60,080 nt of DNA, from assembly GCA_017477465.1 (NCBI GenBank), contig JAFUVU010000036.1, positions 1-60,080 on the forward strand, given 5' to 3'. The position numbers and the translations under genes are program-made. Below are positions 43,632 through 52,066 of the stretch, piece by piece. The notes beneath the pieces were generated by a model, which saw only the letters and a program-made list of their open reading frames with translations, was not told the origin of the DNA and made no database searches. This DNA is from Bacteroidales bacterium (GTDB lineage: Bacteria; Bacteroidota; Bacteroidia; Bacteroidales; UBA932). Position 1 is the stretch's first letter, and each line of letters opens with the position of its first letter.

Positions 43632-44219
43632 TTATTCGAGTTTTGTGTCCACATGGAAAGTGGACAGAATGTCGGCATAGGAGCGCGCTGTGTCCTCGGA
43701 ATCGCCCCATGCGACGGTAATTACGTTGTAGTGCTCTATTTGCGTTGAGCTTATGCGTACGATGGCCCGGTTGCCATCGTCGTCCCGGACGCAGATGAGC
43801 GCGTTCACCTGATAAGGCAAGGAAAACTGTTCCGGGATTATAAGACCGCTCTGGTCTGTAATTTCAAATGCCGATGTGGCACGGGTGCCCACTTCCATGA
43901 CGTCTATCTGGATTTCTTTTGCCAGATCGGAAGGGACTATTTTTGCCACGAAATCAGGTTCGTAGCGGTAGATGCTGAATTCTATGCGGTTTGACGGGTT
44001 CTCCTTTGAACGGAGGAAAAAGGACGTGAGGGCCCCGTCTTCGCTCTCATTGTCAATCGTATATTCGGCTGCAGGATAAGTGAAGCTGAATTCTCCTGAA
44101 ATGTATCTGCCGTTCCCGGATGGCTTGCACCCGGGAAACAGCAAAAAAGCAAGCAAGATCCCTGTGAAATACAGGAATCGCAGGGATCTTGCCGATAAAT
44201 ATGAAGTGCTACTTGCCAA
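43632..44219 (-). CDS. lipoprotein in the CDCL operon, 195 aa
   Basis: Lipoprotein signal FTGILLAFLLFPGCKPSG with Cys31. The start appears to be the TTG at 44219, overlapping the CDCL stop by 11 nt; no ATG is available before the signal. The mature part is beta-rich (YISGEFSFTYPAAEYTIDNE, IVRISSTQIEHYNVITVAWG). Family not recognised, but the shape is like PsbP/DUF1795-type folds. Because it directly follows the pore-forming protein, it is a candidate immunity or surface-anchoring lipoprotein; this is inference only. Confidence 0.68.
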   Translation of the reverse strand: MASSTSYLSARSLRFLYFTGILLAFLLFPGCKPSGNGRYISGEFSFTYPAAEYTIDNESEDGALTSFFLRSKENPSNRIEFSIYRYEPDFVAKIVPSDLAKEIQIDVMEVGTRATSAFEITDQSGLIIPEQFSLPYQVNALICVRDDDGNRAIVRISSTQIEHYNVITVAWGDSEDTARSYADILSTFHVDTKLE

Positions 44220-45912
44220 TTGGCAGAGGCTTGGTGTCGCTGTGGATGTAAACTCCCTTGCCGCCGGCCAGGGCGCTGCCGTTCATGTAAACTTTGACGG
44301 AACCGGAAGAAATGTCGAAGTCGCCTTCTTCGTCCTGATGCCATTTGACGCCTGCGACATCAGCAGTCTTGGCGCGGATGGTGTAGTGTACGGGGCCGAG
44401 CACAAAGCAATTGTCGATTTTGACTTTCTGCCCGTTGGACAGTTTGTAGTCTTCGATGTCATCGGTGGGCATCGTGCGTGTTTTCTGGGTATTGTTGGAG
44501 TAGGTGTTCTCAATATAATCGGCAAATCTGCCTTCGCCGCTGCCTTTACCCTTCACAATTTCATACTGGTAACCGCTGTCTGCGTTGCCCGTTACGCAGA
44601 TGACATTGTACATGGCCTTGAACTTGACGCAGGGACCTGCGGTGTTGGCGCGGTTCTTAATCTCCCAGCGGACGGTCTTGGGGCATTTGACATACGATGT
44701 CTCGGTGTATGTTCCGCTTGCTTTTGCGGAAATGGCCCTTCCTCCGGACAGGAATCTGGCAGAATACCATATTGCGACGCCCTGGTTCTTGGGACCGATT
44801 TCAAGGGCGCCTTCGCTGGCGAAAGCTTGAGTTACGCTCTTTCCGCTCATTACGTCCTGAGCGGGCTTGTTGCTTCCTCCAAGGATGTACAGCCATTTAT
44901 TGTCGGTCTTGCTGCTGTTGGCGATGTCCTGAGAAGATGTGGTGCTCACGTCAACTCCGCCGATGCTGGCTTTTACGCTCTGTTTTCCGGTGAAGGTGAA
45001 GTCCGAAGTCTTGTATTCTTCAAAATAGTAGATGCGTCGGCCGTAAGTTACGGAATTGATGACGGCAAGGGGTTTGTTGCCCACCCTGCTCTTCAATTGA
45101 TCCGCTGTGGTGTTGGGACCAAAGTATTTGTGCAGATTGTTGATGGAGTAGGGAGTGATGCTTACGGTGTAATACTTCTGGGTGAAGTCCTGTACCTTGA
45201 CGATCTTTGATTCCGAGTTGGATGTCTTTGTATCAACTTTCACCTGGTTCTTCAGGTATTTCACATCTACACCGAGGTCCCAGCTCATTTTGGACATGCT
45301 GGTGACCGTGGATGATTTTTGGTTCAGGGACACGGAAGGAGCGTATCCGGGATTCCCGTCCCTGAGGAGCTTGTAGATGGCGCTGTTAATGCTGGCTTTG
45401 TCGTTGGGAACGTCACGGGCGTAAGTTGTGCCGCCGGTGTCGAACTCTATCTCAAGGTCCACGGTACCGTAGTCGAGGCCGACAAGGGTGGGACGTCCGT
45501 CCGCAAGGTCTTTGTCTGCGAATACAATGGCGCCGGGGAAGATAGTGCTTTGGTCGGAGGCGAAAATTTCTTCGTTGCCGGGGTCATTGATGTTTTTGGT
45601 GGTTGTTTGGAGAATAAATGCTTCGCCCATGTTATTGACAATGACCGGAGGCATTTTTTCGTCACTGACAGGAGTTTTTGTAAGGGCCGTTTTTGACTCG
45701 TAGGAGCCCAGGCCCTGCAGGTAGCTGTTCACTTTCTCTTCGCGGGTGTTGCCTGTGACGGAGATTGTGCCGGAGTTTGTTGTGGAGCCTCTGTTGATGG
45801 CTCCGCTGGCTGCCCTGACAGGCCGGCTGGTGCGTTGGCGCGTCGTCTGTCCGCTGACATTCAGACAAAGGGCTGAAAGGCCGATTACGGCGAGGATTTT
45901 AACGGTTTTCAT
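44209..45912 (-). CDS. cholesterol-dependent-cytolysin-like (CDCL) pore-forming protein, 567 aa
   Basis: Thiol-activated cytolysin family. Seen: signal peptide (about 1-21, ending LNVSGQ), VNSYLQGLGSYES (about 61-73), STIFPGAIVFADKDLADGRP (122-141, equivalent of the CDC YPGA segment), SVTYGRRIYYF (287-297, matching the CDC SVAYGRQ strand), YILGGS (342-347) and GVAIWYSARFL (378-388, matching the CDC PIAYTTxFL segment). The C-terminal part (about 410-567) is cysteine-containing and lacks the tryptophan-rich undecapeptide (ECTGLAWEWWR) needed by true CDCs for cholesterol, so the target membrane is probably different. Bacteroidota CDCL proteins are known; some are antibacterial. Second gene of a five-gene operon, divergent from a LuxR-type regulator. 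Confidence 0.87.
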   Translation of the reverse strand: MKTVKILAVIGLSALCLNVSGQTTRQRTSRPVRAASGAINRGSTTNSGTISVTGNTREEKVNSYLQGLGSYESKTALTKTPVSDEKMPPVIVNNMGEAFILQTTTKNINDPGNEEIFASDQSTIFPGAIVFADKDLADGRPTLVGLDYGTVDLEIEFDTGGTTYARDVPNDKASINSAIYKLLRDGNPGYAPSVSLNQKSSTVTSMSKMSWDLGVDVKYLKNQVKVDTKTSNSESKIVKVQDFTQKYYTVSITPYSINNLHKYFGPNTTADQLKSRVGNKPLAVINSVTYGRRIYYFEEYKTSDFTFTGKQSVKASIGGVDVSTTSSQDIANSSKTDNKWLYILGGSNKPAQDVMSGKSVTQAFASEGALEIGPKNQGVAIWYSARFLSGGRAISAKASGTYTETSYVKCPKTVRWEIKNRANTAGPCVKFKAMYNVICVTGNADSGYQYEIVKGKGSGEGRFADYIENTYSNNTQKTRTMPTDDIEDYKLSNGQKVKIDNCFVLGPVHYTIRAKTADVAGVKWHQDEEGDFDISSGSVKVYMNGSALAGGKGVYIHSDTKPLPIGK

Positions 45913-45962
45913 TCTGGTTTTGTGTTTTTGAGGTTTTATTATGAAATAGGTTAGAAAGGTGC

Positions 45963-47117
45963 TTATTTGCAGGCAATCTTTATTACGGCGTTCGGTCCGG
46001 TTTCAATGCCGTTCAGCGCTGTGGCGCCGACTTTGGTGGGCGTGTTGCCCTTTGCCGGAATGGCCCATACTTCCAGTTCGTTTTCGCCTGGGTTGTGGCA
46101 TACTGCATAGAATACCATGTCTTGGGGATAAGCCACTACGTCGTAGAATTTGTATCCTGGAAGGCCTGAGACAGGCTGGAGGGTTGTCTCGTTTTTTGAA
46201 TCTTCATCGGCGGTGTAGAGTTTACCGTCTATTACGCAAAGGCGTTTGAATAGACTCAGATACTTGTTGGTTTTCAACGCAGCTTCTGCGCTTATGGGTG
46301 CGTCTTTTTTCAGGCTGATGACGTCGTAGTTTCTGTACCAGCCACAGGCCTGGCCCCTGTTGTGGCCGCTGGTAAGGACGTCGCCCTCCAGTACATTGAT
46401 GGAATATGCAGCGCTGGTGCGGTTTTGGTACTGCTCCCAATCAATTTCACCGTTTTTCCATACGCGGGCGCAGCGCCTGACCAGGTAATTGGTGTAGCCG
46501 GTGTTGTGGGTGTACTCGCGTTCTCCCCAGCCGGTGGCGAAGATATTGCCCCATTCATAGTCGCAGGCGAAGATATGGAAGACCTCGGAATCTGTATATT
46601 TGGCGCCTACGTCATACTTTGGAACGGAGGTTTTGGTACCGTCTGCCGATACAAAACCATAGAATCGTTCCCTCTTGAGAGATTTGCGTTCGTATTCGGT
46701 GGTGAATTTGCGGCGGAAGTTCACCTCACCGAACATTTTTGCTTCGAAGCCTTTCTTGTTAAACCGCCTGGCGATGGTTCCTGCGATTATAATATCGTCC
46801 CCTTTGCGACGCATTGCCATGCTGGAAAATTCTCCGCCGTCTTCGGTGGTGTACTTTTTCTTGATTTCCTGATTATGGTAAACGGTGTAGGACCCCCACA
46901 TGTTGTAACTTGAACATGACAGTACCCAGGGGCCGGACGAATCATAGGCAAGATCCTTGAGATATCCGCTTACTGTGTAAGATTTGCCTCTGATGACAGA
47001 GACTTTGATGCTACCGTTTCCGTTGTTGCCGGCCACTACTATGCTTTGAGCTTTGGCTGTTGATGCTGCGGACAGCATGATGGCCATGGCCAATGATAAA
47101 TGAAATAGTGTTTTCAT
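45963..47117 (-). CDS. secreted beta-propeller-like protein, 384 aa
   Basis: Signal peptide (LSLAMAIMLSAASTAKAQ). The mature protein shows a repeated pattern of short strands (DIIIAGTIARRF, NIFATGWGERE, DVLTSGHNRGQ, KLYTADEDSKN, MVFYAVCHNPG), suggestive of a propeller with about six blades. No catalytic motif. First gene of the CDCL operon, 50 nt before the pore-former. Its role is unknown; it may bind a target or partner. Confidence 0.72.
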   Translation of the reverse strand: MKTLFHLSLAMAIMLSAASTAKAQSIVVAGNNGNGSIKVSVIRGKSYTVSGYLKDLAYDSSGPWVLSCSSYNMWGSYTVYHNQEIKKKYTTEDGGEFSSMAMRRKGDDIIIAGTIARRFNKKGFEAKMFGEVNFRRKFTTEYERKSLKRERFYGFVSADGTKTSVPKYDVGAKYTDSEVFHIFACDYEWGNIFATGWGEREYTHNTGYTNYLVRRCARVWKNGEIDWEQYQNRTSAAYSINVLEGDVLTSGHNRGQACGWYRNYDVISLKKDAPISAEAALKTNKYLSLFKRLCVIDGKLYTADEDSKNETTLQPVSGLPGYKFYDVVAYPQDMVFYAVCHNPGENELEVWAIPAKGNTPTKVGATALNGIETGPNAVIKIACK

Positions 47118-47140
47118 GGACGTGGTAGTGTTTGTTGATG

Positions 47141-47148
47141 CTAAAGTA
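47141..47148 (-). promoter_or_regulatory. possible -7 box of the CDCL operon
   Basis: tactttag on the minus strand, one mismatch to TAnnTTTG, 23 nt before the first ATG of the operon. A weak box would fit an operon that needs activation. Confidence 0.35.
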
Positions 47149-47194
47149 GTTTTTAACGCGCGTACTTTATAGATAAGAATTAACTAAAATGGCC

Positions 47195-47227
47195 CGAGTA
47201 GTTAAATTGGTTAAAAATCACTACTCG
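47195..47227. promoter_or_regulatory. inverted repeat, possible operator
   Basis: cgagtagt (47195-47202) and actactcg (47220-47227) form a perfect 8-bp inverted repeat with a 17-nt centre, so the half-sites are about 25 nt apart centre to centre. It lies midway between the divergent CDCL operon and LuxR-type gene. Confidence 0.5.
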
Positions 47228-47256
47228 TTTAAATAGTTATTTTTGAGCGTTTTTTG

Positions 47257-47264
47257 TAGGTTTG
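47257..47264 (+). promoter_or_regulatory. -7 box of the LuxR-type gene
   Basis: taggtttg (TAnnTTTG), 19 nt before the ATG at 47284. Confidence 0.5.
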
Positions 47265-47283
47265 TAGTTAGAAACTAAGACCA

Positions 47284-48705
47284 ATGAAAAAGTTATTTTC
47301 CGTACTTGTTCCTCTTCTTGTTTTGTCTGCCTGTGCACGTCCTGCACCCGATCCGGGCTTTAATGACTCCCTTAAAAAATGTAGGGACAATGTAGCAATC
47401 CAGGAGTGGGAAACTGCAACCACCTATGCGTTGGACGCGCTGAAAATGGCAAATTCGGACGAGCAGAAGTCTCTCGCCCTAAGCTATCTTGCGTCGTTGG
47501 ATCTAATGACCTGGCGCGACGCCCAGGCCTGGGAACATGCCGTAGAGGCGGAAAAACTGGCCAGGAAATGCGGCGTAGATTCATTGATATCGGAGGCGCT
47601 GCTTCAGAAAGGGCGGATGTGCGCTTATTCGGCCATAACGGAAACGGAAAACAGGGACGACGAAGCCTTGACCTATTTCCGCGAGGCCTTGGAAAAGGCC
47701 AGGGCAGCCCACACCACAAGACGCGAGGTCGAAATACTCTACAACATATCTCAGGTGTATGTGAGCAAGAACCGTTTCAACAATCCCATCGATCCCACCC
47801 TGTATAAGCTGGCGGGCGATTTTCTGAATCAAGGTGTCGCTCTTGCGGAAACGGAGGGTTATTCGGACCTCGTGGCCAAGTCGCTTCAGTTCAAGATGCG
47901 CTATTTCAGGCAGGCAGGCCGTACATATGAGGGCATAGCATGCTGCAAAGAAATTCTTGCAACCCTCACAGAAAAGGACTACCTCATGCGTTCTCAGGTG
48001 AATAACCAGCTCGTGATGCTATATGCCCTTGACGGCAATGCCGACGAATCCGCCGCCGCCCATCAGCAGTATGTCTATGACATCGAACACTATATGCAGC
48101 AAAAGGCCGACGGACGCCTTCAGGAAATGGAGGCGCGCTTTGAGCTCTCGTCCCACGAGTCCCGCATCCGCCTTTTCCGCACCCTGATTATACTCCTTCT
48201 CGTACTCGCACTGGTTCTGGCGGGGGCTGTGGGGCAGTCTGTTTGGTACAGCCGGAAGGTAAAGCGTCAGAATAAACAACTTGCCGATGCAAATCACGCC
48301 AAGGAGCAGCTGCTGCACCTTGTGTCAAGGGACTTCACCAGCCCGTCTTTCAACAAGGAGATATCCACCACCCTTCGCGGTCTCACCTCGCTTTCAGGCG
48401 CTCAAATCAGAGAGCGTTGCAAAGCTATGCTGAAAGACGAACCCGAACTTGCCGACGAAGTAGCCGACTATATCTCCACCCTCGTGGGCGAGCGTCAGAA
48501 GGCAGCGTCCGCCTATTCCCTCACTGCCAGGGAGATGGAAATTGTCCGCTTCAGCCGCGACGGCCTGTCGGCCGCAGAAATTGCCGACAAGATGTTCATC
48601 AGCGTACATACGGTAAACAACCACAAGCAGAATATTTACGCCAAGATGGGCGTGCGCTCCAACTCCGAAATGGTGGCCAAGGCCCTGTCGGAAGGGCTGC
48701 TGTAG
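47284..48705 (+). CDS. TPR sensor / LuxR-type transmembrane regulator, 473 aa
   Basis: One-component regulator. Seen: lipoprotein-like signal (LLVLSACARPAP, Cys17), a helical TPR-like domain (about 25-290), one transmembrane helix (LIILLLVLALVLAGAVGQSV, 301-320), a basic coiled stretch (SRKVKRQNKQ), and a LuxR/GerE helix-turn-helix (about 411-470) with LTAREMEIVRFSRDGLSAAE and FISVHTVNNHKQNIYAKMGV. The TPR part faces the periplasm and the DNA-binding part the cytoplasm. It is divergent from the CDCL operon with an inverted repeat between them, so it probably controls that operon and perhaps itself. Confidence 0.88.
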   Translation: MKKLFSVLVPLLVLSACARPAPDPGFNDSLKKCRDNVAIQEWETATTYALDALKMANSDEQKSLALSYLASLDLMTWRDAQAWEHAVEAEKLARKCGVDSLISEALLQKGRMCAYSAITETENRDDEALTYFREALEKARAAHTTRREVEILYNISQVYVSKNRFNNPIDPTLYKLAGDFLNQGVALAETEGYSDLVAKSLQFKMRYFRQAGRTYEGIACCKEILATLTEKDYLMRSQVNNQLVMLYALDGNADESAAAHQQYVYDIEHYMQQKADGRLQEMEARFELSSHESRIRLFRTLIILLLVLALVLAGAVGQSVWYSRKVKRQNKQLADANHAKEQLLHLVSRDFTSPSFNKEISTTLRGLTSLSGAQIRERCKAMLKDEPELADEVADYISTLVGERQKAASAYSLTAREMEIVRFSRDGLSAAEIADKMFISVHTVNNHKQNIYAKMGVRSNSEMVAKALSEGLL

Positions 48706-48710
48706 AGTGC

Positions 48711-49370
48711 TTACCTATATAATTCTTTCAGGACATCCAGGGATTTTACCTGGATGTTTGTGTCTGTGTGGTAGGAGAGATATCGGAGCAAGTCCTCGCA
48801 GAGGGCGCTGCGGGTGGCTCCGCTTAAGGGGAGGAGCATGGAGGCGGTGAAATCGGCCTCTAAGAGCTGTTTCATGGGCTGAAGCTGCTCCTGGGCAAAA
48901 GGGGCGATGCTTTGGAAGCTGGGCCGGAAGCCCAGGGCGCCTGCAAGTTCCATGAGGAAGCGGACGTGGAAGTTGGTCCAGTCGCTTTCAAGGGCGTTGA
49001 ATGTGAGTATGCTGCCGACGCACCACTCGTACAGGCCGTCTTCGTTGGTGCCGTCCTTGAGGGTTCGCATAAGCACTTCCGCCATAAACAGCGTGATGGT
49101 GTTTTTCTGCAGATTGCCCCTGATTCCCTGAAGACTGTCTTTGAGCAGAAGGTTCTTGATTGTCCAGAGTTCGCTCTTTGGGTTTTCCACTACATCGGCC
49201 TCCAGGATATTGAGCGGCAGAAGCAGCGCGCCGGCGGTCTTTTTGGCACTGCGCAGCAGAAAGCCCCTGCGCCCATACTCCTTAGACAGAGTATGCACGA
49301 CAATGGCATTGTCTCCCACCTTAGTAGTAGCAAGCACTATAAACTCAATATTCTGTGCGCCCCCTGTCAT
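48711..49370 (-). CDS. recO: DNA repair protein RecO, 219 aa
   Basis: Recombination mediator that loads RecA in the RecFOR pathway. Seen: N-terminal OB-fold (EFIVLATTKVGDNAIVVHTL, YGRRGFLLRSAKK) and a helical C-terminal part (ELAGALGFRPSFQS). A zinc-binding CxxC pair as in some RecO is not visible. The ATG overlaps the RdgB stop by 4 nt, and both lie on an interspersed repeat. Confidence 0.92.
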   Translation of the reverse strand: MTGGAQNIEFIVLATTKVGDNAIVVHTLSKEYGRRGFLLRSAKKTAGALLLPLNILEADVVENPKSELWTIKNLLLKDSLQGIRGNLQKNTITLFMAEVLMRTLKDGTNEDGLYEWCVGSILTFNALESDWTNFHVRFLMELAGALGFRPSFQSIAPFAQEQLQPMKQLLEADFTASMLLPLSGATRSALCEDLLRYLSYHTDTNIQVKSLDVLKELYR

Positions 49371-49392
49371 TCTGAGCGAAGCGAAGAATCTC
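49357..49392 (+). repeat. interspersed repeat at the rdgB-recO junction
   Basis: gcgccccc then tgtcattctgagcgaagc and gaagaatctc. It codes for the last residues of RdgB (DSSLRSE) and the first of RecO (MTGGAQN). Single unit, same orientation as the other copies. Confidence 0.8.
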
Positions 49393-50005
49393 TCAGGTAT
49401 TCCGCCATAGCCCTCAGGGCTTTGCCTCTGTGTGAGATGGCGTTTTTCTGCTCTTCTGTGAGTTCCGCTGCCGTTACTTCGTAGCCTTCCGGAATAAATA
49501 CAGGGTCGTAGCCGAAGCCGCCTTTGCCATGCTTTTCGGTGGCGATGCGTCCTTCCATTATGCCGTCAAAGAAATGGCGCTTGCCGCCTATAATCAGCGT
49601 TACGGAAGTGCGGAAACGGGCCGCTCTGGTGGCCTTTGGCGTTGCCAGTCCGTTGGTGCGGGCCATCGCCGCCTCTTTTTCCATCCTGGCCATTTCCGAC
49701 AGCAGTTTGTCGATGTTGTCGGCCGGGTTTTTCTGGGGGCCTGCATAGCGGGCTGTCTCTACGCCGGGAGCTCCGCCGAGGATATCTACTTCCAGACCGG
49801 TGTCGTCGGCAAAACAGTCAAGGCCTGTTTTTTCGTAAATATAGTTGGCCTTCTGTAAAGAATTGGCTCTTAATGTGTTTCCTGTTTCGGGGATATCCTG
49901 GTCGATCCCCACTTCTGCGGGGGTAACGAGCTCAAAACCCTCGCCCAGAATTTCAGCTGCTTCCCTCAGTTTCCCGGGGTTGCCCGTTGCGAATACTAAT
50001 TTCAT
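49367..50005 (-). CDS. rdgB: XTP/dITP pyrophosphatase (RdgB/HAM1), 212 aa
   Basis: Removes non-canonical purine nucleotides. Seen: ATGNPGKLRE at the N-terminus, CFADDTGLEVDILGGAPGVE (catalytic aspartates), GGFGYDPVFIPEGY and ISHRGKALRAM. The C-terminal tail DSSLRSE comes from an interspersed repeat and replaces the normal end. Overlaps recO by 4 nt. Confidence 0.95.
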   Translation of the reverse strand: MKLVFATGNPGKLREAAEILGEGFELVTPAEVGIDQDIPETGNTLRANSLQKANYIYEKTGLDCFADDTGLEVDILGGAPGVETARYAGPQKNPADNIDKLLSEMARMEKEAAMARTNGLATPKATRAARFRTSVTLIIGGKRHFFDGIMEGRIATEKHGKGGFGYDPVFIPEGYEVTAAELTEEQKNAISHRGKALRAMAEYLRDSSLRSE

Positions 50006-50027
50006 ACTTCTACTAAATTAACCGCTG

Positions 50028-50035
50028 CAAAGATA
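50028..50035 (-). promoter_or_regulatory. -7 box of rdgB-recO
   Basis: tatctttg on the minus strand (TAnnTTTG), 22 nt before the ATG. Confidence 0.5.
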
Positions 50036-50048
50036 GCACATTTTTTGC

Positions 50049-50056
50049 TACCTTTG
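50049..50056 (+). promoter_or_regulatory. -7 box of the S41 protease gene
   Basis: tacctttg (TAnnTTTG), 7 nt before the ATG at 50064; suggests a near-leaderless mRNA. Confidence 0.5.
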
Positions 50057-50063
50057 CGCTGCT

Positions 50064-51665
50064 ATGAAACGAATCAGCCTTATATTGGCCCTTCTCGTCG
50101 CCGGAACGGTGGCGGCATCGGCCCAGTCAAAAAGCTTCACCCTTGGAAAATGGGTAGAGGTGCATAACGCTATCCTTAAGGAACTTAACCGCTCATACGT
50201 GGACTCGCTGGAAGTGGGCCGAATAGAGCGGGAAGCGGTAAACGCAATGCTGGAATCGCTGGACCCCTATACCGTCTATGTGCCGGAAGAAGAGCAGGAA
50301 GACTTCCAGATGATGCTCTCGAACACCTACGGCGGCATCGGCGCAATCATCTATAAGCCGGACGTTGACGGCAATGTCGTAATCAATGAGCCTTACGCCG
50401 GTTCACCCGCCGCCAAGGCAGGTCTTCGCTGCGGCGACGAAATCCTCACCATCGACGGCAATTCCACCCACGGCCTCACAAGTGCCGAATGCTCCGAGCG
50501 CATGCGAGGAAAGCCCGGAACAACAGTAGTCTTTGAGGTTCAGAAGCTTCGCGGCGAGGTAGTTAAAATCCCCGTCGTGCGCGAGCGTATCGTCCTCCCC
50601 GCAGTAGAATACGTAGGCATGCTTAACGAGGCCGACGGCTACGTCCTCCTTAACAAGTTCACCGACGGCGTAGGGCAGGGGATAAGGGACGCTTATCATA
50701 AGCTTAAAGCCCAGGGAATGAAGCGTTTGGTGCTGGATCTTCGCGGCAACGGCGGCGGCCTCATGAACGAGGCTGTGAACATCGTCTCCCTCTTCGTTCC
50801 CAAGGGCTCCGTCGTAGTGACGGCCAAGGGCCGTGCTTCAGGTACGGAGCAGGTGTACAAAACCACCACCGATCCCGTGGACACACAGATTCCCATCCTG
50901 GTGCTGGTTGACAGCGGCAGTGCATCGGCCTCGGAGATTGTTTCCGGAGCATTGCAAGACTATGACCGCGCCACCATCGCCGGCACCCGCACCTTCGGCA
51001 AGGGCCTTGTCCAGAGCATCCGTCCTCTTCCGTACAGCGGCCAGCTCAAGCTCACCACCGCCAAATATTACACTCCTTCGGGCCGATGCGTCCAGGCCAT
51101 CGACTATTCCCACCGCAACGAAGACGGCAGCGTCGGCCATATTCCCGACTCGCTTACCCATAGCTTCACCACCGCTCACGGGCGCACTGTGCGCGACGGC
51201 GGCGGCATCACGCCCGACCGCGAAGTCAAGGCAAAGCGCTACTCCCGCCTCACATATTCGCTGGTGCTCAGCGGAATAGTGGAGCAGTACGCCCTCGAAT
51301 ATGTCCGCACGCACGAATCCATCCCCCCTGTGGAAGACTTCCATTTTGCCGATTATGAATCATTTATAGCCTTTGCTAAGGACAAGGAGTTCGACTATCG
51401 CTCATCGGCCAGGGCATTCTATGACGAAATGAAGAAGGCCCTCGCGGAGGACGGTCTGACGGAGGCGATGAGTGCAGAGCTCGAGGCCATGCAGTCCAAA
51501 CTGGATATGTCCAAAGAGGAGTTCCTTCGCCTGAAAAAGGATGAGATTATACCTTTTATCGAAGAAGAAATAGTTGTCCGCTATTATTTCCAGGAAGCCG
51601 GCGTGAAGGTGCGTATCCGCTATGACGAGCAGCTTCAGAAGGCTCTTAAAGAAGCGGCTATTTGA
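50064..51665 (+). CDS. S41 family C-terminal processing peptidase, 533 aa
   Basis: Periplasmic serine protease of the CtpA/Prc type. Seen: signal peptide (LALLVAGTVAASAQ), helical N-terminal part, PDZ domain (about 88-165; GGIGAIIYKPD, AGLRCGDEILTIDG), and the S41 core with LVLDLRGNGGGLMNEAVNI, Ser288 in VDSGSASASEIV, and Lys313/Gln317 in TRTFGKGLVQ. So the Ser-Lys dyad is intact. The C-terminal part is helical. It probably removes or trims envelope proteins. Its stop directly abuts the stop of the convergent DUF4491 gene. Confidence 0.95.
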   Translation: MKRISLILALLVAGTVAASAQSKSFTLGKWVEVHNAILKELNRSYVDSLEVGRIEREAVNAMLESLDPYTVYVPEEEQEDFQMMLSNTYGGIGAIIYKPDVDGNVVINEPYAGSPAAKAGLRCGDEILTIDGNSTHGLTSAECSERMRGKPGTTVVFEVQKLRGEVVKIPVVRERIVLPAVEYVGMLNEADGYVLLNKFTDGVGQGIRDAYHKLKAQGMKRLVLDLRGNGGGLMNEAVNIVSLFVPKGSVVVTAKGRASGTEQVYKTTTDPVDTQIPILVLVDSGSASASEIVSGALQDYDRATIAGTRTFGKGLVQSIRPLPYSGQLKLTTAKYYTPSGRCVQAIDYSHRNEDGSVGHIPDSLTHSFTTAHGRTVRDGGGITPDREVKAKRYSRLTYSLVLSGIVEQYALEYVRTHESIPPVEDFHFADYESFIAFAKDKEFDYRSSARAFYDEMKKALAEDGLTEAMSAELEAMQSKLDMSKEEFLRLKKDEIIPFIEEEIVVRYYFQEAGVKVRIRYDEQLQKALKEAAI

Positions 51666-51986
51666 TTATTTTTTCATCTGCTTGCGGCGCTCTTCGTAAT
51701 AGGCGTGACGTTTGGGGTTTTCCGGAAACCATCCCCGGAGAACCCTTTTTTCTTGCAGGTCCATTTCGTGAATGCCCCAGAAGCATGAGAATGCGAAGCC
51801 GCCCAGGATTGTAGAAACTATCTGGTTCTGTACCAGCATCGAGGCAGCAATGAAGATACAGCCCACCACAAGCCAAATCCACCAGCTTTGCTTGCCCCAA
51901 TAGTATTCCATTTTTATAACGGCAGGATGGCAGATGCCGATGCTCAGAAACACGGCCGCCCCCACTATAATTCCACTAAAATTCAT
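51666..51986 (-). CDS. DUF4491 membrane protein, 106 aa
   Basis: Small inner-membrane protein with three hydrophobic segments (MNFSGIIVGAAVFLSIGICH, WIWLVVGCIFIAASMLV, STILGGFAFSCFWGI) and the conserved end EKRVLRGWFPENPKR. The ATG at 51986 fits the family; a longer frame to 52109 enters a repeat. Function unknown. Own promoter word at 52007-52014. Confidence 0.87.
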   Translation of the reverse strand: MNFSGIIVGAAVFLSIGICHPAVIKMEYYWGKQSWWIWLVVGCIFIAASMLVQNQIVSTILGGFAFSCFWGIHEMDLQEKRVLRGWFPENPKRHAYYEERRKQMKK

Positions 51987-52006
51987 CTTTTCAATTTCTT
52001 GGCCTG

Positions 52007-52014
52007 CAAAGATA
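52007..52014 (-). promoter_or_regulatory. -7 box of the DUF4491 gene
   Basis: tatctttg on the minus strand (TAnnTTTG), 20 nt before the ATG at 51986. Confidence 0.5.
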
Positions 52015-52066
52015 CTTCCTTTTACCGAGAGTCTTTTAGGACAATCCGTGCATAATATAGGACGCC

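Noticed and set aside
44080-45210. 376-codon open frame on the + strand
   Set aside because: Antisense to the CDCL and lipoprotein genes, which have signal peptides and family motifs.
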